Assembly (NCBI GenBank): GCA_965216535.1
Contig: OZ244175.1
Location: 248,001 to 312,000 of the forward strand
DNA: 64,000 nucleotides
Source: Hoeflea_A sp965216535
GTDB lineage: Bacteria; Pseudomonadota; Alphaproteobacteria; Rhizobiales; Rhizobiaceae
Direction of reading: 5' to 3'
This document shows, piece by piece, positions 7,418 to 14,797 of the stretch. The first letter of the stretch is position 1, and every line of letters begins with the position of its first letter. The notes beneath the pieces were generated by a model. It ran no database searches, had not been told where the DNA came from, and saw nothing but the letters and a program-made list of their open reading frames with translations. The translations under genes and the position numbers were made by a program.

Positions 7418-7759
7418 ATGTTCAATGGCGGCCATGTTGTGATTTATTCGAGAGACGCGGAAGCGGATCGACGGATGTTCAAGGATGTCCTTGGACTTGC
7501 CAATGTGGATGTGGGCGGTGGCTGGCTGATCTTTTCCCTGCCACCCAGCGAGGTGGCGTTTCATCCGCATGAATCGTCGACCGCCCATGATTTCTTTTTC
7601 ATGTGCGATGACATCAAGACCGCATGCGAGAAGCTCGACGATCATGGAATCGAGTACTCGGAGCCGGTTGATGAAGGATGGGGCATCCTGTCGGCCTTTG
7701 TATTGCCCGGTGGCGGAAAGGTCGGGTTCTATCAACCGCGGCATGAACGTCCACAGTAA
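7418..7759 (+). CDS. VOC family protein (glyoxalase superfamily)
   Basis: A 113-residue protein beginning 'MFNGGHVVIYSRDAEADRRM', with 'FKDVLGLANVDVGGGWLIFS', 'ELAFHP'-like 'EVAFHPHESSTAHDFFFMC' and the C-terminal 'VLPGGGKVGFYQPRH'. This is the short extradiol-dioxygenase-like VOC form. A GAGAGG motif precedes the ATG. Divergent from the other VOC gene at 6857-7273 and convergent with the GFA gene. The substrate is unknown. Confidence 0.82.
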   Translation: MFNGGHVVIYSRDAEADRRMFKDVLGLANVDVGGGWLIFSLPPSEVAFHPHESSTAHDFFFMCDDIKTACEKLDDHGIEYSEPVDEGWGILSAFVLPGGGKVGFYQPRHERPQ

Positions 7760-7826
7760 CTCCGGCAGCACGGTTTCCCGGGCTTCTGCCCCGTTTGAAG
7801 ATACGGGGCAGGTCCGTTGATGAGCT

Positions 7827-8207
7827 CTATCGTTCGTTCTGCGGCAACCCGTCCGCGATGTCGTAGTAGTCGCCCTTTTCCGAAACAAAGATGTGCCGCT
7901 CGAGGGATGTTCCGGTCGGGTCGTCGAAGCAACCCATGGCAATGGCTGTCCAGTCATGAAATACCGGGTCCCAGAACAGGGTCGATCCACAGGTGCCGCA
8001 AAATCCACGCCGCACTTTTTCCGAGGATTGATACCAGCGCACGGCCTCTTCTCCCTCGATCCGCACCTTGCTGCGGGGGATGTCGATAGACGCCTCGTAG
8101 TGACCGGTCTGTTTGCGGCAGGCCACGCAGTGGCAGGCCGTGGGCCGTGGCAGGTCGCCTTCGACAACAATCCGAACGGCGCCGCAGAGGCATGAACCCT
8201 TATGCAT
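7827..8207 (-). CDS. GFA family zinc protein (Gfa-like/CENP-V fold)
   Basis: A 126-residue protein with the zinc-cysteine pattern of the glutathione-dependent formaldehyde-activating enzyme family: 'GSCLCGAVRI', 'CHCVACRKQTG' and 'GFCGTCGSTLFWDP'. The family name comes from a disputed activity; members bind glutathione and zinc but most functions are unknown. Its start overlaps the 3' end of the DUF2087 gene by eight bases, so the two are co-transcribed from 8772. Confidence 0.88.
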   Translation of the reverse strand: MHKGSCLCGAVRIVVEGDLPRPTACHCVACRKQTGHYEASIDIPRSKVRIEGEEAVRWYQSSEKVRRGFCGTCGSTLFWDPVFHDWTAIAMGCFDDPTGTSLERHIFVSEKGDYYDIADGLPQNER

Positions 8208-8772
8208 CGGCCGCCTCCTGTTGTGGCATCATGGTTCGGGCGCGACGCCGGGCCGCGATAACCTTGATCAAGGCCTTTGCCTCGGCCGGGGGTTCCTGCT
8301 CCATCCGGCGGTAATCCGATCCGTCCGGGCGTCGCGAGAGGAGCCCGCAGGAGATCATGGTCCGGCGCAGCGTGGCTGGATCTTCGAAAAGATGCTCATC
8401 CGACAGCCGGTCATTCACCTCGCGTTCGGACATGGTTTGTCCAGCGGGCAATGTGGCCCACAGCGCCCACAGGGCAAGCGTTTGCACCGCCCGCTTTGAA
8501 GGCCATTGCAGAAGCCGGCCCATAGCATCGAACTGGTGCAACGTGCGCTCAACTGCGCGCGCATCGGCGGGGCGTTCGTCGGTGGTCCGGTCCAGCCGTC
8601 GTGTCGCCGCCTGGGCCGAACGCATGTGCTGGACGTTTTCAAAACCAGCCGCGCGGGCCAGCATGTTCATCAGTGTCAGGTGTGAGGGGCTTGTGTCCCC
8701 CAGTTGTCGGGACAGGGCGCGGGAGAACGTCGTGAGATCGTCCACCTCAAGCCGCAATGGGTTCTTGGCCAT
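8200..8772 (-). CDS. DUF2087 domain-containing protein
   Basis: A 190-residue protein. The C-terminal half matches DUF2087: 'DAMGRLLQWPSKRAVQTLAL', 'MSEREVNDRLSDEHLFEDPA' and 'LRRTMISCGLLSRRPDGSDY', ending near 'YRRME'. The N-terminal half begins 'RLEVDDLTTFSRALSRQLGD' and 'NMLARAAGFENVQHMRSAQA', a helical stretch seen in glyoxalase-superfamily or ArsR-like associated proteins. DUF2087 resembles a winged helix and may bind DNA. It is the first gene of a two-gene unit with the GFA protein. Precise role is unknown. Confidence 0.78.
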   Translation of the reverse strand: MAKNPLRLEVDDLTTFSRALSRQLGDTSPSHLTLMNMLARAAGFENVQHMRSAQAATRRLDRTTDERPADARAVERTLHQFDAMGRLLQWPSKRAVQTLALWALWATLPAGQTMSEREVNDRLSDEHLFEDPATLRRTMISCGLLSRRPDGSDYRRMEQEPPAEAKALIKVIAARRRARTMMPQQEAADA

Positions 8773-9151
8773 AGTGCATCCATTTCAAGCGCCATGCTGG
8801 GTCGTTGGTCGCTGGCTTGACGACGCGGCGCCGGTTTGGGTGCGGAGCCAGGTGGTCATATTGGCAGGTTTAGCTCTCCTCAAGGAGCAGCGACGCCTCG
8901 GTGTCTGCCGACCGTGAACGCTCGATAGCAGGTATTTGGCATCTGGCCAAGCCGCGTCTTCTTGAGACGGTTGCAAAAACGACTTGAAGAACGTGCGCAT
9001 CAGCCCAAACATTGTGAAACAGCATTTTGGCGCGATTGGTAGGCATTTTGTCGCTTGCAACGATCGTGATGACCATAGGGTTGGCGCCGGCCCGGTGCGC
9101 ATCAAAAAGTGCGTTTTGGGCCTGTTTGCCGCAATTGAAGGATCTGAAGAT
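8773..9151. other. Gap without a convincing gene
   Basis: Between the DUF2087 start and the metallophosphoesterase. The minus strand is open from 9195 to 8785 but reads as low-complexity, biased sequence with no domain and no ribosome binding site. The region should hold the promoter for the DUF2087-GFA unit; I see no strong hairpin or known RNA element. Confidence 0.5.
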
Positions 9152-9919
9152 TTGGCTTCATTCGATGATACCCGCTTTGCGGTAATAGCCGACATTCATG
9201 GCAACGCGGATGCTCTTCGAGCTGTGCTCGAAGACATTGATGCGCAGTCAATCCGATCTGTCGTCAATCTCGGCGACCACGTCAGTGGCCCTCTGGCCGC
9301 ACGGGAATGCGCGGAGTTGCTGATGGAGCGGGACTACCCTTCGATCAAGGGCAACCATGATCGTTGGGTTGTCGAGATGGCACCGCGGGAGATGTCATCC
9401 ATTGACCGGTGGTCCCACGCGGATCTCGATGAACACCACCGCGCGTGGCTGAAGGCGATGCCGGCGACCCGGCAAATCACGCCCGATATTTTTGCCTGTC
9501 ATGGCACGCCGGCATCCGATACCGAGTACTGGCTGGAATCGGTCACCGAACAGGGCGATGTTGTCTTGCGGTCTCAAAGCGAGATCGTCGCGGCGGCGGA
9601 AGCTGTTCCCGCCAATCTCTACCTTTGCGGACACACACATATTCCGCGCCGAGTGGACTTGTCGGGCGGCCGCGTCATTCTGAACCCCGGCAGCGTCGGT
9701 TGTCCGGCCTACGGCGATTCCAGACCGGTTCAGCATGTAGTTCAGACGGGAACGGCCGCTGCATGCTACGCTATCGTCGAACGTCGACGCCATGGTTGGG
9801 CGAGCAGTTTTCGCCATGTTCCCTATGATACCGGCCGCATGGTTGCGCTTGCTGCGGAAGCAGACCATGCAGCGTGGCAGTCGAGGCTGGCAACAGGTTG
9901 GCTAAGAAGCACCGGCTGA
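9152..9919 (+). CDS. Metallophosphoesterase (calcineurin-like, YfcE/ApaH superfamily)
   Basis: The conserved protein is about 255 residues with all dimetal motifs in order: 'FAVIADIHGNADALRAVLED' (DxH), 'NLGDHVSGP' (GDxxx), 'IKGNHDRW' (GNHD), 'FACHGTP', and 'YLCGHTHIPRR' followed by 'LNPGSVGCPAYGD'. It hydrolyses phosphodiester or phosphomonoester bonds. I set the start at TTG 9152, just before the first strand and with AAGGA ahead; the frame stays open to an ATG at 8984, but that extra part is poorly gene-like. Single gene, substrate unknown. Confidence 0.85.
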   Translation: MASFDDTRFAVIADIHGNADALRAVLEDIDAQSIRSVVNLGDHVSGPLAARECAELLMERDYPSIKGNHDRWVVEMAPREMSSIDRWSHADLDEHHRAWLKAMPATRQITPDIFACHGTPASDTEYWLESVTEQGDVVLRSQSEIVAAAEAVPANLYLCGHTHIPRRVDLSGGRVILNPGSVGCPAYGDSRPVQHVVQTGTAAACYAIVERRRHGWASSFRHVPYDTGRMVALAAEADHAAWQSRLATGWLRSTG

Positions 9920-9952
9920 GCGCGACGGCAACTTTCAGGCCATGAAGGCAAC

Positions 9953-10435
9953 TCAGTAATCCTCGCCGGCGTAGCGGTTGGGCTGCCCGGCTGCGTCGGG
10001 GAGCCCGACGAAATCGGCCCAGTCGGACCCCGGTCGCCAGATGCTCTCCATGTTCTGAAACGCGTCAGATACCGACAGGCCAAACCCTTCCGTGGCGTAC
10101 CGGTAGAAGAAGGCGCTCACCCGGGCATTGTAGATACAGTGGACATGGATCGTTGCATCCGGGTGATCGGCAAGCGCTTCCTTGAACGCCTTATAATCTG
10201 CATCCGTCGGCTTCACGAAATCGACGGGAATGTAGACATATTCCATGCCCAGCGCCGAGACCGTGCCGGGCTCATCATCCAATGCGCCCTTGCCATTGTG
10301 GTGAATGCCAAGATTGACGATGTGGGTGACGCCACAGGATTTGATGTCGGCCATCTGTGACTCAGTCGGCTGGCCCGACGTGGTGATCCGTTCATTGATC
10401 CGCCGCCAGTTGAGGATTTCAGGAAGGTCTTTCAT
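9953..10435 (-). CDS. Protein tyrosine phosphatase-like protein
   Basis: A 160-residue protein of the dual-specificity-phosphatase-like group. It begins 'MKDLPEILNWRRINERITTS' and contains 'GQPTESQMADIKSCGVTHIV', the conserved lead-in, then the P-loop 'IHVHCIYNARVSAFFYRYAT' with nucleophilic Cys and Arg spaced as CX4R rather than the textbook CX5R. This shortened loop with an asparagine is, as I remember it, shared by uncharacterised relatives, so activity toward phosphotyrosine is uncertain. The ATG at 10435 has GAGG ahead; an in-frame upstream ATG at 10495 seems less likely. Single gene. Confidence 0.75.
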   Translation of the reverse strand: MKDLPEILNWRRINERITTSGQPTESQMADIKSCGVTHIVNLGIHHNGKGALDDEPGTVSALGMEYVYIPVDFVKPTDADYKAFKEALADHPDATIHVHCIYNARVSAFFYRYATEGFGLSVSDAFQNMESIWRPGSDWADFVGLPDAAGQPNRYAGEDY

Positions 10436-10528
10436 GGCTGTGCCTCGAGTTTCTTTCCGTATGCGGGCCAGGATATCCCGACAACGGCCTGTCAAAGTGA
10501 CAAAACGCCCACGATTTCGGACACGGTT

Positions 10529-11542
10529 TCAGGTGTTGCGAACGTCAAGATTGAACCTTTGCCGATAGTCGACAGGCGAAATGCCCAGTTGTCGGGAGAA
10601 AGATCGCCGCATCCGTTCGGCATCCTTGAAGCCACATTTAGCAGCGATGGCCTTGATGCTTGTGCCGGTTGTTTCCAGCAGTTCGCGCGCCGTTTGCAAA
10701 CGGATTGCTTCAATGGCCTTGGCTGGAGTTCTTCCCATGGTCGCGACATAGGATCGGTGAAAAGTGCGCAATCCCATGTTTACCTGGTCGGCAAGATCCT
10801 CAACACGCAGGTCTTTGCGCAGGTTTGCGGCGATCCACGCATGCAGGTCATCGAACCGCCCCTGGCGGTCGCGCCGTTGGCGTTCCAGCATCGGACTGAA
10901 CTGCGATTGCCCGCCGGGCCGCACCATGTAGGTGACCAGCGCCCTGGCCCGTTCCAACGCGGCCTCCAGGCCCAGATCTTCGGCAACGATTGCCAGAGCC
11001 ATGTCGGTTCCGGCCGTGACGCCAGCCGACGTCCAGATGTGACCGTCGCGGATGTAGATCGGGTCCAGCTCGACCCGGACATCGGGGAATCGAGTTCGCA
11101 GGGCGTCGCCATCCTCCCAATGGGTGGCTGTGCGCCGTCCATCCAATGCGCCGGTAGCGGCCAGCAGATAGGCACCGGAACAGACGGAACAGACGCGCTT
11201 GGCGTTTCCGACCAGGGTCGAAATACTCTGAACGAATTGGTCATCAGCAGCGGCCGAATAGACCCCGTCACCGCCAATGATCAGAAGCGTGTCGATTGCC
11301 CGACCCGCCCAGGCATCAACCGGTTCGGTTTCAACGGTCATGATGGTATCGGTCAGGATAGGCCCACCCCGGCTCGACAGGATCACTGTTTCATAGGCCA
11401 GATCGCCATCACCATGGCGCGCCCAAGAAAACACTTGCAGCGGACCGGCGAGATCCAACAGAGAAATGTGCGGAAACACCACATAGACGATGAGGTGTTT
11501 GTCTTCAGATGATCGCTGAGAGTTGGCAGAATTTGATGTCAT
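10529..11542 (-). CDS. GlxA-type regulator: DJ-1/PfpI domain plus AraC helix-turn-helix
   Basis: A 337-residue regulator. Residues about 15-185 form a DJ-1/PfpI-like domain ('IVYVVFPHISLLDLAGPLQV', 'LLIIGGDGVYSAAADD', 'VCSVCSGAYLLAATGALDGR' with the nucleophile-elbow cysteine, 'TSAGVTAGTDMALAI'). The C-terminal 100 residues carry two helix-turn-helix motifs of the AraC family ('RVEDLADQVNMGLRTFHRSY', 'IKAIAAKCGFKDAERMRRSF'). The first 15 codons upstream of 11542 could also be used (ATG 11587), but overlap the region feeding the divergent AraC gene. No obvious target gene is beside it. Confidence 0.88.
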   Translation of the reverse strand: MTSNSANSQRSSEDKHLIVYVVFPHISLLDLAGPLQVFSWARHGDGDLAYETVILSSRGGPILTDTIMTVETEPVDAWAGRAIDTLLIIGGDGVYSAAADDQFVQSISTLVGNAKRVCSVCSGAYLLAATGALDGRRTATHWEDGDALRTRFPDVRVELDPIYIRDGHIWTSAGVTAGTDMALAIVAEDLGLEAALERARALVTYMVRPGGQSQFSPMLERQRRDRQGRFDDLHAWIAANLRKDLRVEDLADQVNMGLRTFHRSYVATMGRTPAKAIEAIRLQTARELLETTGTSIKAIAAKCGFKDAERMRRSFSRQLGISPVDYRQRFNLDVRNT

Positions 11543-11642
11543 ACTGTGGTTTCTGCCACGAGCAGTCACGGTAGTCCATTCGAACATGGTGCTTGATGAA
11601 GTCCCGAGGTCAGTGTCAGGATGGCGTTATGGGATATGTCCT

Positions 11643-12296
11643 ATGACCAAGCACAGGCTCTACCATGCCTGGCGGTTCGAGACCGCGACTGAGACCAACG
11701 CCACGATTTGTCCCGATGGCTGTCGCGACATTCTTGTGCTCTCCGACACGAAGGGCGAGCGCATAATCAGGCTGACCGACTGGGATTTTCGGCCTCGAAA
11801 AGTCGTGCTTCGCGCCGGCACCAGGATCGCTGGCTACCGCCTGCGCCCCGGAACCTCGATACCGTCGAAAGCGATCGATGCCATGGCGGCGGGCGCCGAT
11901 TGCCCGGAAGACTGGATCAGCGCCCATGCGGTGACCAGCGACGAGGTGATCGACGCGCTGATTGAGCCCGGCGCCTCCGTTCCCGGTGCGGCGAAATCCG
12001 TCGGCGTGACGATGCGGACGCTGCAGCGCAGGCTCAAGGACCACTCCCTGCCCCCGCCAGAGTTCTGGCGCCTGCTCGGACGGGCGCGCCGCGCCGCGTC
12101 GATGTTGCCCTGTCGGTTGCCGCTGGCCGACATCGCATTCGAAAACGGCTACAGCGATCAGGCGCACATGACCCGCGAATTCAAACGCTGGTTCGCGCAG
12201 ACGCCGTCCGAGCTGCGCCGAAACAAGGTGCTGCTCGACGACATCGCTCAACCGGCGCTCGGCAACTGGACCGGCGAACAGATCTCGATGAGATAG
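11643..12296 (+). CDS. AraC family transcriptional regulator
   Basis: A protein of about 217 residues. The N-terminal part 'HAWRFETATETNATICPDGC' and 'RDILVLSDTKGERIIRLTDW' matches the DUF6597-like cap of AraC proteins that recognise small ligands; the C-terminal part holds the AraC DNA-binding region 'FENGYSDQAHMTREFKRWFA' and 'VGVTMRTLQRRLKDHSLPP'. The ATG at 11643 is chosen because the recognised fold starts there, though the frame is open to 11523 through the divergent GlxA promoter. Its 3' end overlaps the 3' end of the convergent VOC gene by 49 bases. Confidence 0.82.
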   Translation: MTKHRLYHAWRFETATETNATICPDGCRDILVLSDTKGERIIRLTDWDFRPRKVVLRAGTRIAGYRLRPGTSIPSKAIDAMAAGADCPEDWISAHAVTSDEVIDALIEPGASVPGAAKSVGVTMRTLQRRLKDHSLPPPEFWRLLGRARRAASMLPCRLPLADIAFENGYSDQAHMTREFKRWFAQTPSELRRNKVLLDDIAQPALGNWTGEQISMR

Positions 12297-12643
12297 CCGT
12301 TGGGATCGTTCACATAGGACGTGGTCTGGCCCCACGGCTCGTCGCGCGCGTCCTGGATGAGGTCGGCGCCGGCTTCCACCGCCCTGGCGAGCGCGCCGGA
12401 GACGTCATCGGTTTCGAAGGCAATCTCGAAGACCGGTGCGTCAGCTCGCGGTTTCTTCGGGTTCTTGTCCAACTGCCGCATCAGCGCAGTCGAGGAGAAG
12501 GCAAGCCTGGTTTCGCCCGTTGCAAGCTCACCGTAGTCGCCGCTTTCATGCAGGAAGCGCCTTTCCAGGCCGAAAGCGCGCTCGAAAAAGTCGAGCGAGG
12601 CGGCAACGTCGTCGACGTAGAGGATCGTATATCTGAAGTGCAT
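12248..12643 (-). CDS. VOC family (glyoxalase-like) protein
   Basis: A 131-residue protein with the complete two-module fold: 'FRYTILYVDDVAASLDFFER', 'FGLERRFLHESGDYGELATG', 'FEIAFETDDVSGALARAVEA' and 'TTSYVNDPNGYLIEICSPVQ'. The metal-ligand positions (His near the start, Glu in YLIEI) are consistent with a metal enzyme of the glyoxalase/fosfomycin-resistance superfamily. Convergent with, and overlapping, the AraC regulator; the pairing of an AraC protein with a VOC gene is common and suggests regulation of a detoxifying activity, although here they are on opposite strands. Confidence 0.85.
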   Translation of the reverse strand: MHFRYTILYVDDVAASLDFFERAFGLERRFLHESGDYGELATGETRLAFSSTALMRQLDKNPKKPRADAPVFEIAFETDDVSGALARAVEAGADLIQDARDEPWGQTTSYVNDPNGYLIEICSPVQLPSAG

Positions 12644-12792
12644 CGGGGCCCTTCCCGTTGTTGAGGGTCATCGCAGGGCACCGATCTCTGCACAGGGAGT
12701 TCGCCCACGTCTTGAAGAATTGCGACATGTAGCGTGCGTAATCGTAACGCGTGGTCTCACGCGGCCGATGAGAGAACTTCAGTGAGACCGGT

Positions 12793-13608
12793 TCATCTGT
12801 AGAGGTCGGGCGCACCGATCTGGGCATGGATGGCGTTGACGGTTCTCTCGTCGATACCAAGGCTTCTCGCAAGCTGGTCGAGATAGCGCGCTTCGTTCTG
12901 ATTATCGAGATCGATGCCCATCACCGACATGGCATAGACCTGGGTTTCAAGACCTCGCGGCACATCGCGAACCAGGCTTTCGACATCGATCGGCTTGTTC
13001 AGCTCTTCGTTGACGAACCGGCGTTCTGCAGAACTGACGTCGCCCAGTCGGCCGAGCAGTTTATCCTGCTCCGCCTGGTCGAACCGGCCGTCTGACTTCG
13101 CCGCCTGGATCATGGCGCGCAGCATCAGGCCCGCCGCCACTTCCTGCGGTTCCGAGGGCTGCAGGTGCATTGCGCCCCGTCCCCTGCCGGCAATGGCCTG
13201 ATTCAGCAGATCGCCGAAAGAGCCGCCGGCACCCTGCGACCCGCCGGAATTGGCAAGCGCGCCGGCAACCGCGCCGATGATCTGGCCAAGGCCGTCGCTT
13301 CCGCCGCCCTGCCCGCCACCTATCAATTGTCCCAGAAGATCATCGAGACCGCCACCCGATCCACCTCTGCCGGACGACTGCGCCAGCGATTCAAGCAGGC
13401 CACCCAAACCGTCCTGGGCACGCCCGTCGGAGGAACGGCCGCCGTGGCCGCCGAGTGCCGCGCCCAGCAGATCTTCAAGACCGCCGCCACCGCCCTGGAG
13501 TTGGCCGAGCAGTCCGCCACTGCCATGATGGCCGGTTCTTGATCCGCCCGCATTTTTTGCCGCGGATACGTTCACGACGGCTTCCGCCAGTGCTTCCAAA
13601 AGACTCAT
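12793..13608 (-). CDS. DUF533 / TerB-like domain protein with Gly-rich N-terminus
   Basis: A 271-residue protein. Residues 25-150 are strongly Gly/Ser-rich with repeated 'LGGLL', 'GGLDDLLGQ' and 'GLGQIIGAVAG' segments, likely disordered or amphipathic. Residues about 155-265 are the DUF533 region related to TerB ('QEVAAGLMLRAMIQAAKSDG', 'RFDQAEQDKLLGRLGDVS', 'VYAMSVMGIDLDNQNEARYL', 'LARSLGIDERTVNAIHAQIG'), a helical domain with acidic residues similar to those binding metal in TerB. E. coli YebE is in the same family; stress association is known, mechanism is not. Monocistronic. Confidence 0.85.
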   Translation of the reverse strand: MSLLEALAEAVVNVSAAKNAGGSRTGHHGSGGLLGQLQGGGGGLEDLLGAALGGHGGRSSDGRAQDGLGGLLESLAQSSGRGGSGGGLDDLLGQLIGGGQGGGSDGLGQIIGAVAGALANSGGSQGAGGSFGDLLNQAIAGRGRGAMHLQPSEPQEVAAGLMLRAMIQAAKSDGRFDQAEQDKLLGRLGDVSSAERRFVNEELNKPIDVESLVRDVPRGLETQVYAMSVMGIDLDNQNEARYLDQLARSLGIDERTVNAIHAQIGAPDLYR

Positions 13609-13688
13609 GACAACCTCCCTGACCTGTCAAACACTTGCACAAGTTTGCGGTGGTGGCCACCGTTTGCGGTGACGGGAGACTGAAAGTG

Positions 13689-13943
13689 TTACTCCTCGGT
13701 CAGCTTGTGGCTGTCCGCCGATGTCAGGTCCAGACGATAGGCCTTGCGCATCTGCTCGATGAAATCCAGCGACTCCCTGTCGAAGGGCGACTTTCCTTCG
13801 AAACTGTGGAGCACGATGCCTTCGATCAGATCGCCCAGTCCCATTTCGTGTCGTGCGGCCAGTGCCTTCAACACCTGGAGGACGCGTTTTTCAATGCGTA
13901 CCCCCGTCTGAACGCGTTCGACTTTCTTTCCGGTTCCCGGCAT
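13689..13943 (-). CDS. Small ribbon-helix-helix-like DNA-binding protein
   Basis: An 84-residue protein whose first 50 residues read like a ribbon-helix-helix domain: basic start 'MPGTGKKVERV', beta strand 'QTGVRIEKRVL', then helices 'VLKALAARHEMGLGDLIEGI'. The tail is acidic. It is divergent from the hypothetical gene at 14108, and the shared intergenic region carries paired GGTAC-type inverted sites that are good candidates for its operators. An antitoxin-like or autoregulatory role is possible, but no toxin partner is recognised. Confidence 0.6.
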   Translation of the reverse strand: MPGTGKKVERVQTGVRIEKRVLQVLKALAARHEMGLGDLIEGIVLHSFEGKSPFDRESLDFIEQMRKAYRLDLTSADSHKLTEE

Positions 13944-13969
13944 GCCGCGGCTCCTCTTTGGTCATTTTG

Positions 13970-14041
13970 TACCATGGTAGCGGTGCGCATCGCCAGCGCT
14001 TAAGGCGCTACCTTGACAGAATGGTACATTGGTACCAAATA
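13970..14041. promoter_or_regulatory. Probable promoter with two GGTAC/GTACC operator-like sites
   Basis: TACCATGGTA (13970-13979) is a perfect 10-bp palindrome close to the start of the ribbon-helix-helix gene. GGTACATTGGTACC (14023-14036) is a second site with GGTAC and GTACC arms. A -35-like TTGACA (14013-14018) faces the hypothetical gene and the second site lies in its spacer, so a bound protein would block transcription. The -10 is not strong. Confidence 0.5.
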
Positions 14042-14107
14042 AGATAGGAACAGGAGCGCGGTTGTGCGCTGCCTGTTTTTGGAGATCCAGGATGGGAGAT
14101 CGGTGCC

Positions 14108-14533
14108 ATGGGCACGGACTACGCAAGCATGACCGACGAGTTCGAGAGATATGAGGTCGATGCCGGGAGCTTCAGCCACGAACACCATGTCGGCGTGGCC
14201 TTCGAGATGCTGCGACGGCACGCGTTCCTGACCGCCGCCTACCGCTATGCCGATATCATCAACACCGTTGCGACACGCGCCGGCGCGGGCGACAAATTCA
14301 ACGCGACGATTACCGTTGCCTTCCTCAGCATCATTGCCGAACGCATGAACCAACGGGACTACGATGATGCGCAGGACTTCCTGGCGAACAATCGCGATCT
14401 GCTCACGCAGAATCCTCTGAGCTCGCTCTATTCCCGGGAGCGGATCATGAGTGCCGAAGCGCGTAAGACATTCCTGCTTCCCGATCTCAAGCCGCAACCG
14501 GCGACACGGCCGGGGGGCGGAGTAATCACCTGA
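14108..14533 (+). CDS. Conserved hypothetical protein
   Basis: A 141-residue protein I do not recognise by name. It is largely helical with an acidic, His-containing start ('FERYEVDAGSFSHEHHVGVA'), a mid segment 'FNATITVAFLSIIAERMNQR' and a C-terminal 'SSLYSRERIMSAEARKTFLL', then a proline-rich tail. It has no signal peptide or membrane span. The ATG has GGGAGATCGG ahead. Divergent from the small DNA-binding protein and probably controlled by it. Confidence 0.6.
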   Translation: MGTDYASMTDEFERYEVDAGSFSHEHHVGVAFEMLRRHAFLTAAYRYADIINTVATRAGAGDKFNATITVAFLSIIAERMNQRDYDDAQDFLANNRDLLTQNPLSSLYSRERIMSAEARKTFLLPDLKPQPATRPGGGVIT

Positions 14534-14752
14534 GAGGTTGTCGGCGGACCGTTTCTTCGCATGACATTCACGTCGATTTTAGATCGCGCTTGAAGCATCG
14601 GTCTTCGGCCTTCGATAAGGCACCAGACCCTTGTGCGCTTGCTTTACGTGACAGGCGGCGAGCTGAATCAGGCCGCCGTCAATGGTCCCCAGCGATACCA
14701 AAGATATTGTCGATTGACTCCGTCTCGAATAATTCGCATTGTAAACTGACAT

Positions 14753-14764
14753 GTCACATGTTAC
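14753..14764. promoter_or_regulatory. Putative GntR operator upstream of the ABC transporter operon
   Basis: GTCACATGTTAC matches the 12-bp palindrome at 22717-22728 (GTAACATGTTAC) in 11 of 12 positions. It lies 33 bases before the solute-binding protein start. The gene at 22006 encodes a GntR/FCD regulator and the two sites flank its operon, so it is the likely binder. Confidence 0.6.
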
Positions 14765-14797
14765 CGTTCAAGATGTTTTCGAATGAGGGAGGAACCG

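Noticed and set aside
8785..9195. 136-codon minus-strand open frame upstream of the metallophosphoesterase
   Set aside because: Biased composition, no ribosome binding site, no domain; it overlaps the probable 5' end of the phosphoesterase gene.
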